Positions 43,401 through 56,780 of a stretch of DNA of 64,000 nucleotides are shown piece after piece. The position numbers and the translations under genes are program-made. Source of the DNA: Tipula vernalis. Taxonomy: Eukaryota; Arthropoda; Insecta; Diptera; Tipulidae. The DNA lies in the NCBI GenBank assembly GCA_958295665.1, contig OY282558.1, positions 460,758,995 to 460,822,994 on the forward strand. The letters are read 5' to 3'. The notes below the pieces were generated by a model, which saw only the letters and a program-made list of their open reading frames with translations, was not told where the DNA came from and searched no databases. The stretch's first letter is position 1; each line of letters opens with the position of its first letter.

Positions 43401-45937
43401 ATGAATTTCAGACATTGTGCTAGGAAACTTTTGCGCTAGGAGGAGAACCCACATTTGCTGCGATTCTTAACATTGATATGGGCGATTATCCTTCGGTTGC
43501 GGCTCCACAATATAAGGCATCTGTTTTACGTTTGGTAATGTGACCACTCAAAACAGCCCGTCATCAACTTTTAATAAATTCCAATCACTTTCCCACATGA
43601 TTGCATCATGCAGTATGATTTTGGAATTTTTATTATAAGCAATTCCCACCAGTGCCTTATTCTTGGGTTACATTTTGGACAGTTACATTTTACATACTCC
43701 AGAATCTGCTCGCACTTTAATATTTAATTCGTGTTTCTCAATATTAGATTTATTTTTGACCGCAGTCAGGTTTTTGCCCCTTCCGAGATTTGTTTTTTTT
43801 AGTAGTATTGCAAAACTGGCTGATGCCTCATCCATTGATTGATGTTGGTGCATTTTCCACATTGATTTTCCATAACATTCTTAAAAATGTTTTATTTGGT
43901 TAAAACTTTGCACAAGGTTTGCTATAGTAGTTTTGGTATATAGAATTGTGCGTTCCACAAAATACTTGATTAAAGCCTTATTAAAATGCGTCACAGAAAA
44001 ATTTGATTTAGCTTGTATGCAAAACTCTAAGAATAAAATGTTAAAATGTTGTTAAGTCAATTGAAGTTTGAGCATCGTATTGATCTCTCTTGGACATCTT
44101 ATTGATCCTCTTTTACTAATACCACAGAATAATAAACAACTAGAAGCGACATTGCATGGACCAAGAAATTTTTGCTTTTACCTTATATTTTATATGTTAA
44201 TTTTCAATTTTCAGCCGCTGAACTACAATTTAACATTGAAAATCTTACCTTCATCAAATCAAAGTCAAAAAAATGAGTTCACTTTTCTCCACATAAAAAC
44301 CGCGTTATGTCGCTTCTGTGTATTCTGTAAGCTAATACCAACAACTAGTACCATCATTTTGAAACACATTTTTCAATTTTTCATTCGATTGGGGTTTATT
44401 GAAAGCGTCATTTGTGTTTTTGTGTATATTTTGTTGTTCAGGTAGATTGGTGCAATTTATAAACTCAATAAAAGAGTGTTTCAAGTTAAGTTCAACAATA
44501 TTCTGTACATTTCTCAGATTAGCTCAATTATTTTCTTCAGAAATGCCATAATTTTGCAAAGTGCTTTCCTTATTGCGCTCGTATATGTTGATGGAATCGC
44601 ATGCGCGTTCAAAGTCCACGAAGAGTACTATAATCATAAATATAGTAAGTATAGTGAGTTCTATTCATTAAATTGTTCTAAGACGATATGGATTGTATTA
44701 AGCTTGTTCATTTCTTGGTAGATATAAATATGTAATTTACTAACATTCGTAAAAAATTAAAGGGTATTGACCTCTCTCATCAAATCAGCCGTTGGTTAGT
44801 TTGTAGTAAATTAATAAAAAAAGTTCGCCATTTGAATTAGAGTCGATGGCTATACTTATTAGTAATCGGATACCAGAAATTTTTCTTTTCATTATCCTAC
44901 GCATTAAAAAATATAATGCACGTCTCTGCGACTCGTTAAAACACTAAGAATTTCTTATATCGTACACAAGTAAATTACTTGTTTTGTACTTAGCGCACAA
45001 GGTCGCTATCTGGTTTCTGGTTTGCAGTTGAAACTTTTCAAAAGAAAACGAAAAGGAAAATATTCCTTTTAGTGTTAACATCGAGAAACTTCTTTTAAAT
45101 GAAACTGAAATTTAATAATAATGAATTTTACGATATTTTTGATTTATTAACAATAATCTATAGAAATGTTTGGCTAATTTTGTAAAGTGGTATTTTGATT
45201 GCCTTGAATCTATTGGATATCGTTTTGATTTTCTGTCTTAATCTTAAGAATGGTTTTGTTATAAAACATAAACGTGGAAGTGAAAGTAAAATTACGAACG
45301 TTAAATTGATTTTGTTTCTGTATTCTACAGACATGGTCAAACGCAGTATCCATACAACTTAACCCAAAATAAAAAAATAAAAAAAATTTGTAAATAAAAC
45401 TAGACATAAAAGAAGTATGATTATGTCACACTTAAACATTTTTTATCACACTGTTTTATATTTTATATACAGCAAAAATTAGGCGATGTTTTCAATGCAG
45501 ATCCCGAGGTGACCTAGGCAGTTGTAAAGATCCGTTTACGGTTAATGTCACGCTAATAGATAACGAAAGGGGTGTAGAAGCAGTACCATGTGCTTCTGGA
45601 TGGTGTGGCAAAGTACTTGAGGGTGGCGATAGTTATGCCCAAGATGGTATGTACAACTAAATTAAGCCTAAGAGTTTATAAAACGTTTCCAATATAAATA
45701 TTTGTATTTTTTACAGACTATGATAAGGCAACGCAACGTATGTGCGTCCAACGTGGGCCATCAGATTCACAAGATCGTTGTGCATATACAATATACAATT
45801 ATCGTAAAGTATTTATGTGCTTTTGTCAAGGGGATTTATGCAATTCCTCGAATCCGGTAATGTTTAATTTTCAAATTCTTATGCTGGGTTGTACAATATC
45901 TGTTGGGTACATGATGAAACATTGGCTAATGAGATGA
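40420..45937 (+). CDS. GPI-anchored UPAR/Ly6 (quiver/sleepless family) protein
   Basis: Model join(40420..40486, 45473..45646, 45717..45937), 153 residues, GT-AG introns of 4986 and 70 bp, phases 1 and 1. Exon 1 encodes a signal peptide MLKYSVIVYCSILVIFSLSL. The mature part has ten cysteines in three-finger order: RCFQCRSRGDLGSC, VPCASGWCGK, MCVQRG, RCAYT, MCFCQGDLCN. The CN pair is followed by a hydrophobic tail (FNFQILMLGCTISVGYMM), typical of a GPI signal. Family members act at the insect cell surface in ion-channel modulation or septate-junction assembly; which role applies here cannot be told. The very long first intron separates the signal exon from the domain, as is common in this family. 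Confidence 0.88.
40487..45472 (+). other. Intron 1 of the Ly6 gene
   Basis: About 5 kb with no recognisable nested gene. The 125-residue frame at 44068-44445 and other frames lack family motifs and codon signal. cagtggcgta at 41166-41175 resembles the terminus of hAT-like repeats, but no partner end is evident. Confidence 0.5.
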
Positions 45938-47756
45938 TAAGAACGCTGACAGCGCACTGAACGTCACTGATGTATAATATGAATATTTTTAATGTTTATA
46001 AGAATTGCACATAAAATTAATTATTTTTATTTTATTATTTGAGTTGAGTGAAAGTGTTCATATATAGTTTTTCTGATGTTGATATGGTGTGTTATAAACT
46101 ATTGTTTGTATTTATAATTAAAATTAAAATTTATATTCTAAAATTATTTATTTGCCGCGTTTTTTATTTTGTTACGATATGACTTGATATAACTGAAATA
46201 TGTGGTAAGATTAAGGGACAAACTATTATAGATTTTATTTACAAATTTATCTTATTTAGGACCGGAATTTGATGAAAAATTATGGTGCCACATCCTTCAG
46301 ATTTTTTATCTTTTTTGGCATTTCTCGGTTTTCCTGTATATTAAAGCACGCATTGCAGGATGCCAACAATTCTTGCTTGGAGTTGGAATACTGTGGTGTT
46401 TACCCAACGGTATACTTATTTCGAGACTAGGCCGGTTTCAATTAGAAGCAAGATGGGGTAAAGGGCTGTCCTTATCGTGAAATTCTTCAAATTGTCGATT
46501 GTTTTTACTATTAGACTTGATATAGTTGGACTATTTCCACCCATAAATTCAGTTTATGTCGGATGCTATTATGTCCTAATCTAGTAAGTTAATCTGATTT
46601 GTTGCTTTTAATTACTATGAATTTGTTATTATCAAAAGCAACTTGAATACCAATAAACGACCATAATAGTACTTCTTTATTTCGGAATATGCCTTCGATT
46701 TCCTATCATGAAGAGCAGTTTATCCCTATAAATGATGCGAGCCTACAGTACGAGTAAATGTTTGCAAGAGATCTCTTTACCATTTTTGTGATTAAAACCA
46801 TTGATACCTAATGTTAAATTTGTAATATAAGCAATCACCTCCTAGAGATTTGTAAGGACCAAAAGGTTTAACCCCTCAGCATATTTCTCCAGGTGTCAAA
46901 ATGTTCATCCAACGCTTGTAAACTTACGCTGTTTAGTAGGACTAGTCCTTTTCTTCGGAAAAATTCTAATTACCCACTTTTAAGAAATCATAGAAATTAA
47001 TTCGAATACGTCGTTCAAATAGAAGGACCAGTCCTTTTCTTCGAATAATAGAACTGATTTATTAAAACGAGTAGAGGTGAAATTTTCAATACTAACTAAT
47101 AAAACTCGTTTCAGATTTGAACGTTCATTGTCCAATTCAATTACTTTTACAACAATGTTTTTTAATATTGTCGCTGTCCTTATTTCAATACCTGATTGGG
47201 GGAACCCTTTACTTTAGAAAATTTGTTATTGGAGTTTTTCGTTTAACTGATGGTTCGTTCCTTACAAAAATAACAACTACCTAGCCCTTTTATATGGATA
47301 ACAGGACCAGTAGGTTCCCTGCATTATTGATTACAATCTCCATCGTTCAGCAAGTTGTACGATATTTTTACTGAAGTACTCTTGTAACTTGACTCGTATG
47401 ACCGGATCCGTTTACTTCTGGTGGCAGTCTTGTTCTTGACCTTCGTTTGGCACTGCACAAGAGCAGGTTTTTCCTTTCTTTTTCACCAAATAAAGTTGTG
47501 TGTTGCAGTAATTAGTATTGAATAATACTTTTTGAGGATTCGTTTTCAAGGAAGTCAAACTAAAACGCTTTTTTTTATCGGACATCTTTATCTTTTGGAA
47601 AAGAGCAAAAGATTAAATGTAAATCAGCTATTACTTAAGTTCAATTAAAATTCGTTCATTCGCTCATTTTCTAAAACTAATTTTATTTAAATATATAAAA
47701 AAAACTATTAATAAAAATAAATATTTACACAAACAAAACGAGCAAATAAAATTATT
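45938..47756. other. Intergenic between two convergent genes
   Basis: No gene recognised. A short direct repeat (agtccttttcttcg) occurs near 46944 and 47031. No other signal noted. Confidence 0.45.
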
Positions 47757-48850
47757 TTAATTCTTCTTATTCTGCTTTTTATTATTAATAGCACTTTGTT
47801 GAGCTGCCGATTGTGCCGAAGATTGTGACTCACAATCACACCAAGGCGTTAAAATAAAATCACATTCAAGCTCAATATTTATGACCGTTACATGAGTCTT
47901 CTCAATCATGATATCCTTCTTATCTCGAATTTTATATTTCACATTATGCAGACCAGTCTCACGATCACGTTTCCGCGTCATTTCACGCTGGTTAAAACAT
48001 TTTTGAGTGTCTCGTTTCCGTTTCGTACGACTGTGAATATCTCTGTGGAATAAATGTTCACGATTTGTGGCCCCTTAGTTATTTTATGATATTTCTGTCG
48101 TTACTTACAAAAATGTATTTTCGGGACCAGTTGTAATATTTTTTGGCCGTGTGACAACCAGTTTAGCTTCTTTCATACGTACATAAAACTCATCATCTTC
48201 TAGACCCCAACCCCAGTATTTATTTGACATTCCGTTCAGTAAATCGTAATGATCGCGACTCACTAATAAAATACCACCAACAAAATTTGGATAGTGATAC
48301 TTTGGATGAAATTCCGGACCAGAAATATGGATTGGGCCATCACGCGGAAATTCATACTTCAAATTATCGTTCAGCGGTAACAAATCAACATCATGCATTG
48401 CTACATAGTCAAAATCATTTTTCGTATATAAAAATCCGACATTTATGAGGGAGGCTCGGTTAAAACGAAATCTATCAACTTGATTTAATATAAAAATATG
48501 ATGAGGTAAATTCTGTTTAGTTAAAAATTTATCAAGATGCGGTGCAAATTCCAGCAATTCCTCAAATCTATCACGAAACGGTACTAAAACTGCTAACTTT
48601 GGTTTCTTTAAATTATCATTACTTATTGTGTCGTAAGCGCTATAAAAATCATCATCCACTAAATTATGCATATAATTTTCACAGTGACATGTTTCTGAAA
48701 TTAAAAACTAATTAATAATTTGCTTAAAATATCACATAGTTTTTAATTATTACCTAGAGAAATAGGAAGAACACCAATCAGACATGTTATTGCTAATGTT
48801 ATTAAAATGCATACGCCTAAATATTTAAAGTGTAATGGGAATTTAGACAT
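47757..48850 (-). CDS. beta4GalT7: Beta-1,4-galactosyltransferase 7 (xylosylprotein)
   Basis: Model complement(join(47757..48042, 48109..48694, 48754..48850)), 322 residues, close to the human enzyme; introns 66 and 59 bp with good GT-AG ends. Type II Golgi protein: short cytosolic [11 protein letters not shown], then one membrane anchor. The catalytic domain shows [25 protein letters not shown], the metal-binding HDVDLLPL and the acceptor-loop [14 protein letters not shown], followed by TGLHNVKYK and LTPWCDC. Adds the first galactose to xylose of the glycosaminoglycan linker tetrasaccharide. The last exon ends with a Ser/Gln/Ala-rich tail and a basic KKQNKKN end that extends beyond the usual PWC terminus. 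Confidence 0.95.
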
Positions 48851-49136
48851 TTTGTTTATTAATCGTCGAACATTATATTTATGTATATGTAAAATTTACA
48901 ATTTGATTAATTAGTTAATTAATAACGAAAAATTTACAATTCAACAAAAAGCCCAACATGTTTATTTTCATGAAATATGAGCAGCCTCAAATTTTACATT
49001 TGCGAAACTGTCATTTAACGTAATGACAGTTGTCGAGAAGGTAAACAAATGACGTTGCAAGTGGGGGAAAAGCCTTTTCGAATCTTCACTTCAATAAATA
49101 TTGACGATTCTTAATATTTTTTTTTTTTAGAAATTA
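48851..49136. other. Upstream flank of beta4GalT7
   Basis: Non-coding promoter-side sequence with a T run at 49117-49128. No element identified. Confidence 0.4.
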
Positions 49137-49471
49137 AGGTGCTATCACACCAAGCGCGGCGCGTCGGCGGCAAATTTAAATACACGTTTTTTTGATTATG
49201 TAGTGATAGGAAATCGTAGCTTGAACAAAAATAAAATAATTATTCATAAAACCATTTACAAACTTTATACTTTTAATAGAGAAATTACAATTTTAGTAAA
49301 TGGAATAAAATGAAATTTTATCTGCCGCCGCGAAACCCGGCGGCAAAAAAACATCGTCGTTCATCGCTAGTTTATATTTTTACACAAACTACGATTTCCT
49401 ATCACTACATAAGCAAAAAAACGTGTATTTAAAATTGCCGCCGACGCGTCGCGCTTGGTGTGATAGCACCT
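49137..49471. mobile_element. 335-bp MITE with 83-bp TIRs and TTA target duplication
   Basis: The left TIR 49137-49219 begins AGGTGCTATCACACC, and the right TIR 49389-49471 is its near-perfect reverse complement. Both ends are flanked by TTA (49134-49136, 49472-49474). The TIRs contain GC-rich blocks (gcgtcggcggc) unlike the surroundings. No coding capacity. A 3-bp TTA duplication suggests PIF/Harbinger mobilisation; the superfamily is inferred. Confidence 0.88.
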
Positions 49472-50210
49472 TTATACTGACATTAATTAAGCTTATTAAA
49501 GGTTGATGCACGAATTTGGATTTAAATTCTAAAATTGTATATCCACTCGTTTAACTCAAAATGACAAAACGAAACGCTTCTTTTTCTATTAATGAATTGC
49601 GATATACAATTTGGGTGGCGATATCAAAGTGACGCTACAAAATTGACTAATCAACCGGTGTTTCGCAACCAAGAACCATAGCTCATAATTTCTCGGAGAC
49701 AAGGCTAACTTAGCTGATCTCATGAAGTTGGGGTGACTAAGAAATACTGTTACAAGTTAAGGGAACAGCCGTTTTCTCAGTATCTCAACCAATAAGTTAT
49801 AAATGTGTACTAACTTTGGTCAACGGTCCTGGCAGCAACCCTCGTAGGGCTAACTTTATTGCGAGAATTAGAAGTTGAATGAAGATGCACTTCGTTTGTT
49901 TTATTATTATTATTAAAAAGAACTTCGTTGGCATAATTTATTCTTCAATTCTTTAAATACATTGGCTTGCTGTCGTTAATCTACTCAAACTGAAAATTTT
50001 GTCTTGCTAATATAGTTATGGGTTATAGTTAATGCTGAGAAATTACGGAATTTCTTGGACATTAGTAGGTGTAGGAAAATTATTTGCTAGCCATGCCTTG
50101 CCTAATTTCATTCCCTTCTTCTGTAGTTCCACTAAGTAAAATCATGTCGTCAATATACGAAACTATCTTTTTATTAATTTCAGATGCCGTTCATACCATT
50201 CGGTTCCTAT
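49472..50210 (-). pseudogene. Decayed Gypsy-like reverse transcriptase fragment
   Basis: Reverse strand around 50150-50085 reads SYIDDMILLSGTTEEGNEI, resembling the (Y/F)xDD catalytic motif and following residues of Gypsy-type pol. Upstream and downstream frames are broken. Only about 60 residues can be placed, so the class is tentative. Confidence 0.4.
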
Positions 50211-50214
50211 CAAA

Positions 50215-50365
50215 AATTTTATGTTGGTTCATTTTACACGTGAATTATAGCAAGAACTGAGATATTCTGAACTTTTATTGTACATATGACCTAGATTCTT
50301 AAAAATTGTCGTTCCAAAATTTTCATTTGTAGGTTATGTTGACAAAATACTTGGCTTTACAGATA
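50215..50365. repeat. Diverged dispersed repeat, partner near 56540-56730
   Basis: Shared blocks in the same order are gaattatagcaaga.ct, attctgaa, taggttatgtt.acaa and ttgactttaca. The two copies are highly diverged and non-coding. Confidence 0.5.
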
Positions 50366-50368
50366 ATT

Positions 50369-50625
50369 GAGGAGTGTCTGATCAAAAGTCGCTATTTACA
50401 TCTTACTTTTTGTTACTTACTTTTGATCACTTTTTTGTAGTAAATAGCTTGTTTTGACCAAAATCAAGTATTTTAGGAATATTTTTCATAGAGAAATTGG
50501 CAACTTTTGGTCCATGCTGGAAATAACTACTTTTGGTCTATTTCAATTAAAAAATTCTGCCCTGATAGAAAAAAAAAATATCATTTTGGAAAATGTAAAT
50601 AGCGACTTTTGATCAGACACTCCTC
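50369..50625. mobile_element. 257-bp MITE with inverted termini
   Basis: The left end is gaggagtgtctgatcaaaag followed by tcgctatttac; the right end 50595-50625 is its exact reverse complement, over about 31 bp. Both ends abut aatt (50365-50368, 50626-50629), either a target duplication or TIR extension. Interior holds no frame. Confidence 0.8.
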
Positions 50626-52656
50626 AATTTCATTGGAATATATTTTGTTATTTTTAAAATTATTACTTAAAAATAAATTATTTTACAACAAATTGAATTT
50701 ATTTCTATAAAATTAAACATTATCAATGAAATGAAACCAATTTACATAACGCAAAAATGAAACAAAGAATTTTTATTTTTGAAGCTCAAAGCCGAGGCGA
50801 TAAAAATAAAGATTTAAATACTTTTCTTAGCATGAAACGTACTTAAATCTTTATTTTTTATAATTATTTATCTTCGATGAGAAATAATTAATACGCGATG
50901 ATCTCCTCTCTAACCACACTTCTGATTTTTTTTTTCCCTGTAAAATAAACTATAATAATTTCTGGTATCCGACTTTTACAATCTCTTCAAACCAGAGATG
51001 AGTAAAACGCTAAAAAAACTGACTTGAAAGAGGAAACAAATAATTTTATTGTTACGTAAGCAAGTTTTTGAAATATACTGGTAAATTTTGAAACAGTTCT
51101 GAACGCAAATGAAGCTAAAATTTTATATTTTTCATTTTTGTTCGCTGTCAAAAACGCACTTTTTGAAAGACGGTCAAGAACTCGTGTCTAAAAGGCCGAA
51201 AACTGTGTAAATACTAGTTTTCGACGCAACCCATGCCGATGTGGAATGTCGACTATCCATTAGTTACCTAAACAACAGCACTTGAATAAGAAAAATAGAT
51301 TTCGTTACACACTCAATAATAATGCATAGCCGCTCCCACCTTTATAAATAACGACAATACCATCAATATGTATTTACATACATGAAAAGCGTTTGTGCAA
51401 GGTTTTTGTATTTCGAATTAAACTTAATTATCGAATCATAGATGGCCTGTAAAGCATTTGTGATTAAAATTGCAATAATTTTATTAATAGATTTTTAATT
51501 AAAAACAATTTTGTTGAACATTTACAAATACGAAATGCAGAATAGATTAAAATATGATTAGGTCATCAATCATCATAGAGCAATATAATTTCTAGGCATT
51601 TGAGTTGCAAAACCTAAGATTTAATTTTAAAACTATATGAAACAATTTTATTTAATAAATCATGACAAAGGTGTGAAATGTTTTACATCATGCAAACCGA
51701 GAGAGCTAGGTCTTATTTAACCAAACACTAATGAATAAATTTATCCACTATGGTTTCTTAGTAGCATTTTAATTAATATATTTCTTAAAAATACAAATTA
51801 AAAAAAATAAAATAAAATCATTAATTTTTGCCGTGTCAAATTCGTTTCCAAATAAATCAATAGGTGTCACAAGTAAACCCTTGTAAAGCAAAACTACTTG
51901 CAATTTACATAAATATAATTCTCAGATTATTTATTAAAATAATTGATAAATTATAAATTATGTAATAAATAAATCTAATAAAATCTTGAATAATAGTTTA
52001 AATATGTAAATAATCGAGGAATCGTAAACAAAATGTATAGCAGTTTAACTGAAATTTTTATTGATGTTTGGTAGTTTTGGGACTGACTGCGTTGGCGCAC
52101 CAATCTAACTGCTACAATTGTTGTCTGAATCAAATTTACTTAAAGAAATCCTTTAATTTTCGATTTGCGTGCTTAATTAATATAAATATGTATGTAATTT
52201 TAATTAAATAAGTACTTTAAATGTATTTACTGTGCATAAAATATAAAAAAATAGAGAATATCGTAAATTTCATTGACCACGTGATTGCAGTCATTTTTGC
52301 AAATTTTATCATTATTTATACTGTTTTTGAATTAAAATTATCTTAAAATCGAATTATAGTACTGATTTTGTTCTAAACTACTTAAATAATACTATTTTTC
52401 AAATAATTTTCCAATTTTTTGAAATAACCGACAAAATTTACCAAACTCTATAGAAAAAAAACTGCTACAATCAAAATGTCACTTTGAGAAATGCTGTACA
52501 AAAAAAAAATTCATATGTGATTGAGACACAAAAAGTTTTCGTTTGTTATAAAAAAAAGGAAAGTGTTGTGTGCGCTCTTGGTTGCAGTATATTGTGTGCG
52601 ATCGAAAATTTATTAATTTTTTTAAATAATAAATTATCAATTAGATTATTGCAATT
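50626..52656. other. Intergenic, no gene seen
   Basis: AT-rich, without recognisable coding or RNA genes. Upstream region of the PHD-finger gene. Confidence 0.45.
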
Positions 52657-55600
52657 ATGAAAATCAAAACACATAAGTGTGAAGAAAACTTTAACAAGAA
52701 GATTTTTAGTAATTTAAAAATACCATACGAAATAAAATATGATTTAATTTATTGTCAAGTATTTCTACGTCACTATATAAAAGTACATCAGGTAAATTCG
52801 TAAATATATAATTAATTATATCATTATAGGAACATAAATTAATCATATTATCTTTTCATATATTTAATAAATACAGCTGTGGACAATTCATATTCAAAAT
52901 AACTCAGACGTAAGTAAAATTAGCTATCTACTTTGTGCATTATAAAGCAAACATGTTTTGCGTCGCGAAACATGTTTTTGCCTACCTAACTAGCAATGAA
53001 ACAAAACTTAAACTTTTCTACATATTTTTATTTATTAATATTTCCAGGATACTTTTGCAAAACAATGTTTAAAGGAACTGGAAAATGATATAAGAGACCT
53101 TGGCGAGGAACAAGTGAGTAACATTTATGGTGGTGCATGTTTATCACGAAATTATTTTTGTTAGATAACAGATTATGCTTTATCAATATAAATTAATTTG
53201 TTTTTATGCAAATATTTAGCATATTTATATACGATATGTATTGTATACATGCCAGTTTCAGCATATTTTGTATTTCTTATAATATAAATTTATTTAATTT
53301 GGTATTGACTTAATACGTTAGAATTTAATTCGTCATCAAACTAATTAGCATAAACATCGAGTACAGTAGAAACACTCAAATTATTAGTTGATGGGATGCA
53401 TTGCTGTATTCCAAATGTTTCCATGTCAGTATTGACAAGGTATTATGTACATGTACTATGTACATATTTAAAATCCCACATTGGCATGAGACTACGATTA
53501 ATGGTGGGATGTACTGGGGAATTATTTTTATTCTGTAAACTACCTAATTATTTGTATTCGGTTATAAATAGCCAATTGAGCAATATCTTTTTAATCAACA
53601 TTTTTTGATTTAATAATCGAAAAATGATAAGGTTGGCTTAACGGTGATTTGATTAATGGGTCAATTTGTGTTCTCGAACTGTAAGTGCACGGTTGATATA
53701 ACAATTTGCTTTGCCTTTGTTAACTTTCTTGGGACAAGCGTCTTGCTAATTTTTGTTGTAAAATGTTGATCCGCTAGGTAGGTCTCAGAGCACCCATTAA
53801 AAAACTTTTAGATATGCAGATTTTTTCCAGAACTATATTTAGCCTTTTTCAGTTCTGACAGCTTTTATGAGATTTCTGGGGCTTTTGAATTTTGAGGCAT
53901 GACCGAATGACAAATTTATAGTTAAGTTTGGCAGCAATCCATCAAGAATACTCAAGTCTTATCTATTTATAGATAGAACAGTAACCACATTTAGAATTGA
54001 TAAGATTTAGATATTTTTTGGTTGAACAATGATATCACTTCCGTTTTCTGATATTATCCTAAATTATTTCAAAAATAATTTAAACTAAGTAAAAGTATAC
54101 CTACTAGTAATCACAAATAAACTTTCTTGTCATATCACCAGAAAATGCTCTCAGAAAAGCTACGAATATTCGTTCTCGGCCACTACAAGAAACTGGATGA
54201 TGGCAAACGTCGATTTGATTTGATTAAAGAGTATGGTGATGCGGTTGTGACCAAGGAATTATACAATACTTACGTTTATGTCACCCTGACGAAACTTAAC
54301 AGATCGACACTGTTTGAACCGATAAATGTCCAACAACGGAAAACATCGACCGAGTTATTATCGAAGTTTAAGTAAGTTTGTGAACATATTTAGTTTACCA
54401 TAATATTTATAACAAATTGCTTTCTTTAGTATTAAAGTGGGTAAACCAATAGTCGAGTCGAAACGTAAATCGAAACAATCCGTTGGTACTACGCCCCTTG
54501 ACACAGAAACATCAACTCCGACTGAGTCAAGATCTACCGCTTCAACACCACCAGCCACTGCGAATTCAGTAAATGTTGTTAAAACATTGGAAAATGTTAA
54601 GCAAATATCCCTACTAAAACCAATATCGGAACGTTTGAGTTCATCGAATAATAGTGTTGAGGAATCGTTATCGCAAACTACTAAAACAGTGGCACCAGAA
54701 CTAAAAGAACCGGAATCTCCTATAAAACCAGTTTGTGAAACTGCCTTAATTAAAAGTAGTCGTCTGAATTTGTTTAACGCATTAAAAAAGGCTAAAACTA
54801 GTTTAGCCACTACAACAATTACGCCATCAATTAAATCACCACCATCGTCTACAAATTCATCGCCCATATCATCTGGTGTAACATCACCGATACCGATCAT
54901 ACAATCTCCGGAACCACAGACTGATTTACAAAATAACGATATCATTGAATACGAAGAGGTATACGAAGAGGAATTGGATCAGGAACAATTTTTACGTCTT
55001 TTTGGCTTGTACACACTCGAGAAAAGCGTCCAAATAACATCAAAGCGTCGTGAACGTCGTCGCCGCAATGTACAGAGTACGGAGAAATTGGATTACCACT
55101 ATGGTCGATTCGATTTTTATGAGCCAAAGCCACAACCGTTGAGACGTAAGAAACCGATTTTATATTCACCTCCGGCTACTAGAGCGCTTAAAAGACGTAA
55201 AGCTTCGGACGACAGTGAGTGCTTGATTAAATCGGCAAAAATATGTCCGTCTTCGTCAGGTAATGGTGTAGAAAAACCAGTAGGGTGTAATACGTGCTAC
55301 ATTAGGAATGGTAAGTAATTTATTTAATCATGTATTTCGGGCAGTTGAAAATATTTTGTACTCTCTGTTTTTAGGTGAAAAACTAAACACATGTGAAAAG
55401 TGTTCGCAACTTTTCCATTTGAAATGTCATAAAAATGTTTTCTCGGCACAATCATTGAAAGCACGCGAACATATGTGCCCAAATTGTTTTCGGCAGCAGC
55501 AGAAACTAGCGACGGCGATGAACACCCATATACGGGGTAAATAATTTTTTTTTTGTTTTGTTTTGGAATAGTTCGAATAATAGAAAAATAATTTTTTAAT

Positions 55601-56111
55601 TAAATTCTCTTCCTTCTTTGTAAAAAACAACTTACATTTATAATTAAAATATAAAAACAGGAATCAAGGATTTGTAAAGTATACATAATATATAAATTAT
55701 AATAGATATTAAAAAATCGACTTAAATTATTTTATTTATTTCTATTTGATTATTATTACAACATAAATGTTTCTTTGCAATTATTGCGCCTGGAATGTTT
55801 CTTTTTTCTTCTATAACTTTAGATTTCGAGAATATTTCTGTTTTTAATTTTTTTTTAGAAATTTTTGCTTTAAATTAACATAAATTATATTATTCTTTTC
55901 TATAATTTTAGATTTAAAATTACGTGATCGTCTTATATTAAAAAATGAACAGTTAAATGATGAAAAAGAAAAATTAGCAATAAAATTAGAAATTGTTGAA
56001 AATAAATATTTTTTAAATTTAACCGAAAAAGAAAATTTACACGATGATGAACATTTTATGAAAAATAAAATGAAAAATTTATTAAATACGATTGGATTGT
56101 TTAAAAAATAA
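52657..56111 (+). CDS. PHD-finger protein with coiled coil, PHF21A/BHC80-like
   Basis: Model join(52657..52791, 52877..52909, 53048..53113, 54142..54371, 54430..55310, 55375..55536, 55912..56111), 568 residues; all six introns are GT-AG and the phases close. The N-terminal 150 residues are predicted helical and not recognised. A Ser/Thr/Pro-rich linker follows, then an acidic EYEEVYEEELDQEQF and FLRLFGLYTLEK...KRRERRRRN, similar to the 'FL..LGL.T...KR.ERKRR' stretch before the PHD in PHF21A. The PHD finger spans exons 5-6: CNTC, CEKC, HLKC, CPNC (Cys4-His-Cys3). The last exon is a Lys/Glu/Leu heptad-like coiled coil, as in BHC80. Family members read unmethylated H3K4 in LSD1-CoREST complexes. 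The assignment rests on architecture, not overall identity. Confidence 0.8.
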
Positions 56112-56780
56112 TTGTTTTTTATAAGCACGTTTTTATTATTGGATTTAAGTTACTATTTTTATGGAAGCATTTAACTTTTAAATATTTTGTAGTTGAATAA
56201 ATCTGTAAATACATTAAACATATATATATAAATAAATTACTATTATTGATAAAAATTGTTGATTTACAAAATTTATTTAAATTTCTACAAATTTAGCATG
56301 ATTTACAAAGGGGCTGACATCTGGTGGTCGTTATTAAAACTACAACCAAAAGGAAATCAAAAACGTAAATAAAAATAACGTTTAGCCTCTGAATGAGACC
56401 ACCCTTTAATCCGACCAATTTTAAATAGCGCCACTCATATTTTGTATACCAGGCGCCTTGCCTCAACATTTTTAGTTACTTACCGCAAATATGAAGCTTT
56501 CATACCGCAGGCATCGAGTTTGAATATTCAATTGCTATTAACTAATTTTGTTTTGTTTATTGTACACAAGAATTATAGCAAGATCTAAACTATTCTGAAG
56601 ACATAAGTCCCAAGCCCCCCCTATTCTGAAGACATAAGTCCCAAGATTTTTGTGTAAACATAAAATAGATCAGTCAAATATGTAATTGTTAGGTTATGTT
56701 AACAACTCTTGACTTTACAACTTTAATAACGATGGAAAAGAGTGTATCTACGTTTTAGATATTTTTGTTCACGTTTGAAC
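56112..56780. repeat. Intergenic with repeat remnants
   Basis: Contains the second copy of the dispersed repeat (about 56540-56730) and a 31-bp-period duplication: tattctgaagacataagtcc occurs at 56591 and 56622, separated by a short C run. No gene. Confidence 0.5.

Noticed and set aside
44068..44445. 125-residue frame in the Ly6 intron
   Set aside because: Hydrophobic AT-driven translation with no family resemblance, no promoter and no splice context.
54358..54945. 195-residue open frame on the minus strand
   Set aside because: It is the antisense of exon 5 of the PHD gene, in a Ser/Thr-rich stretch whose complement is stop-poor.
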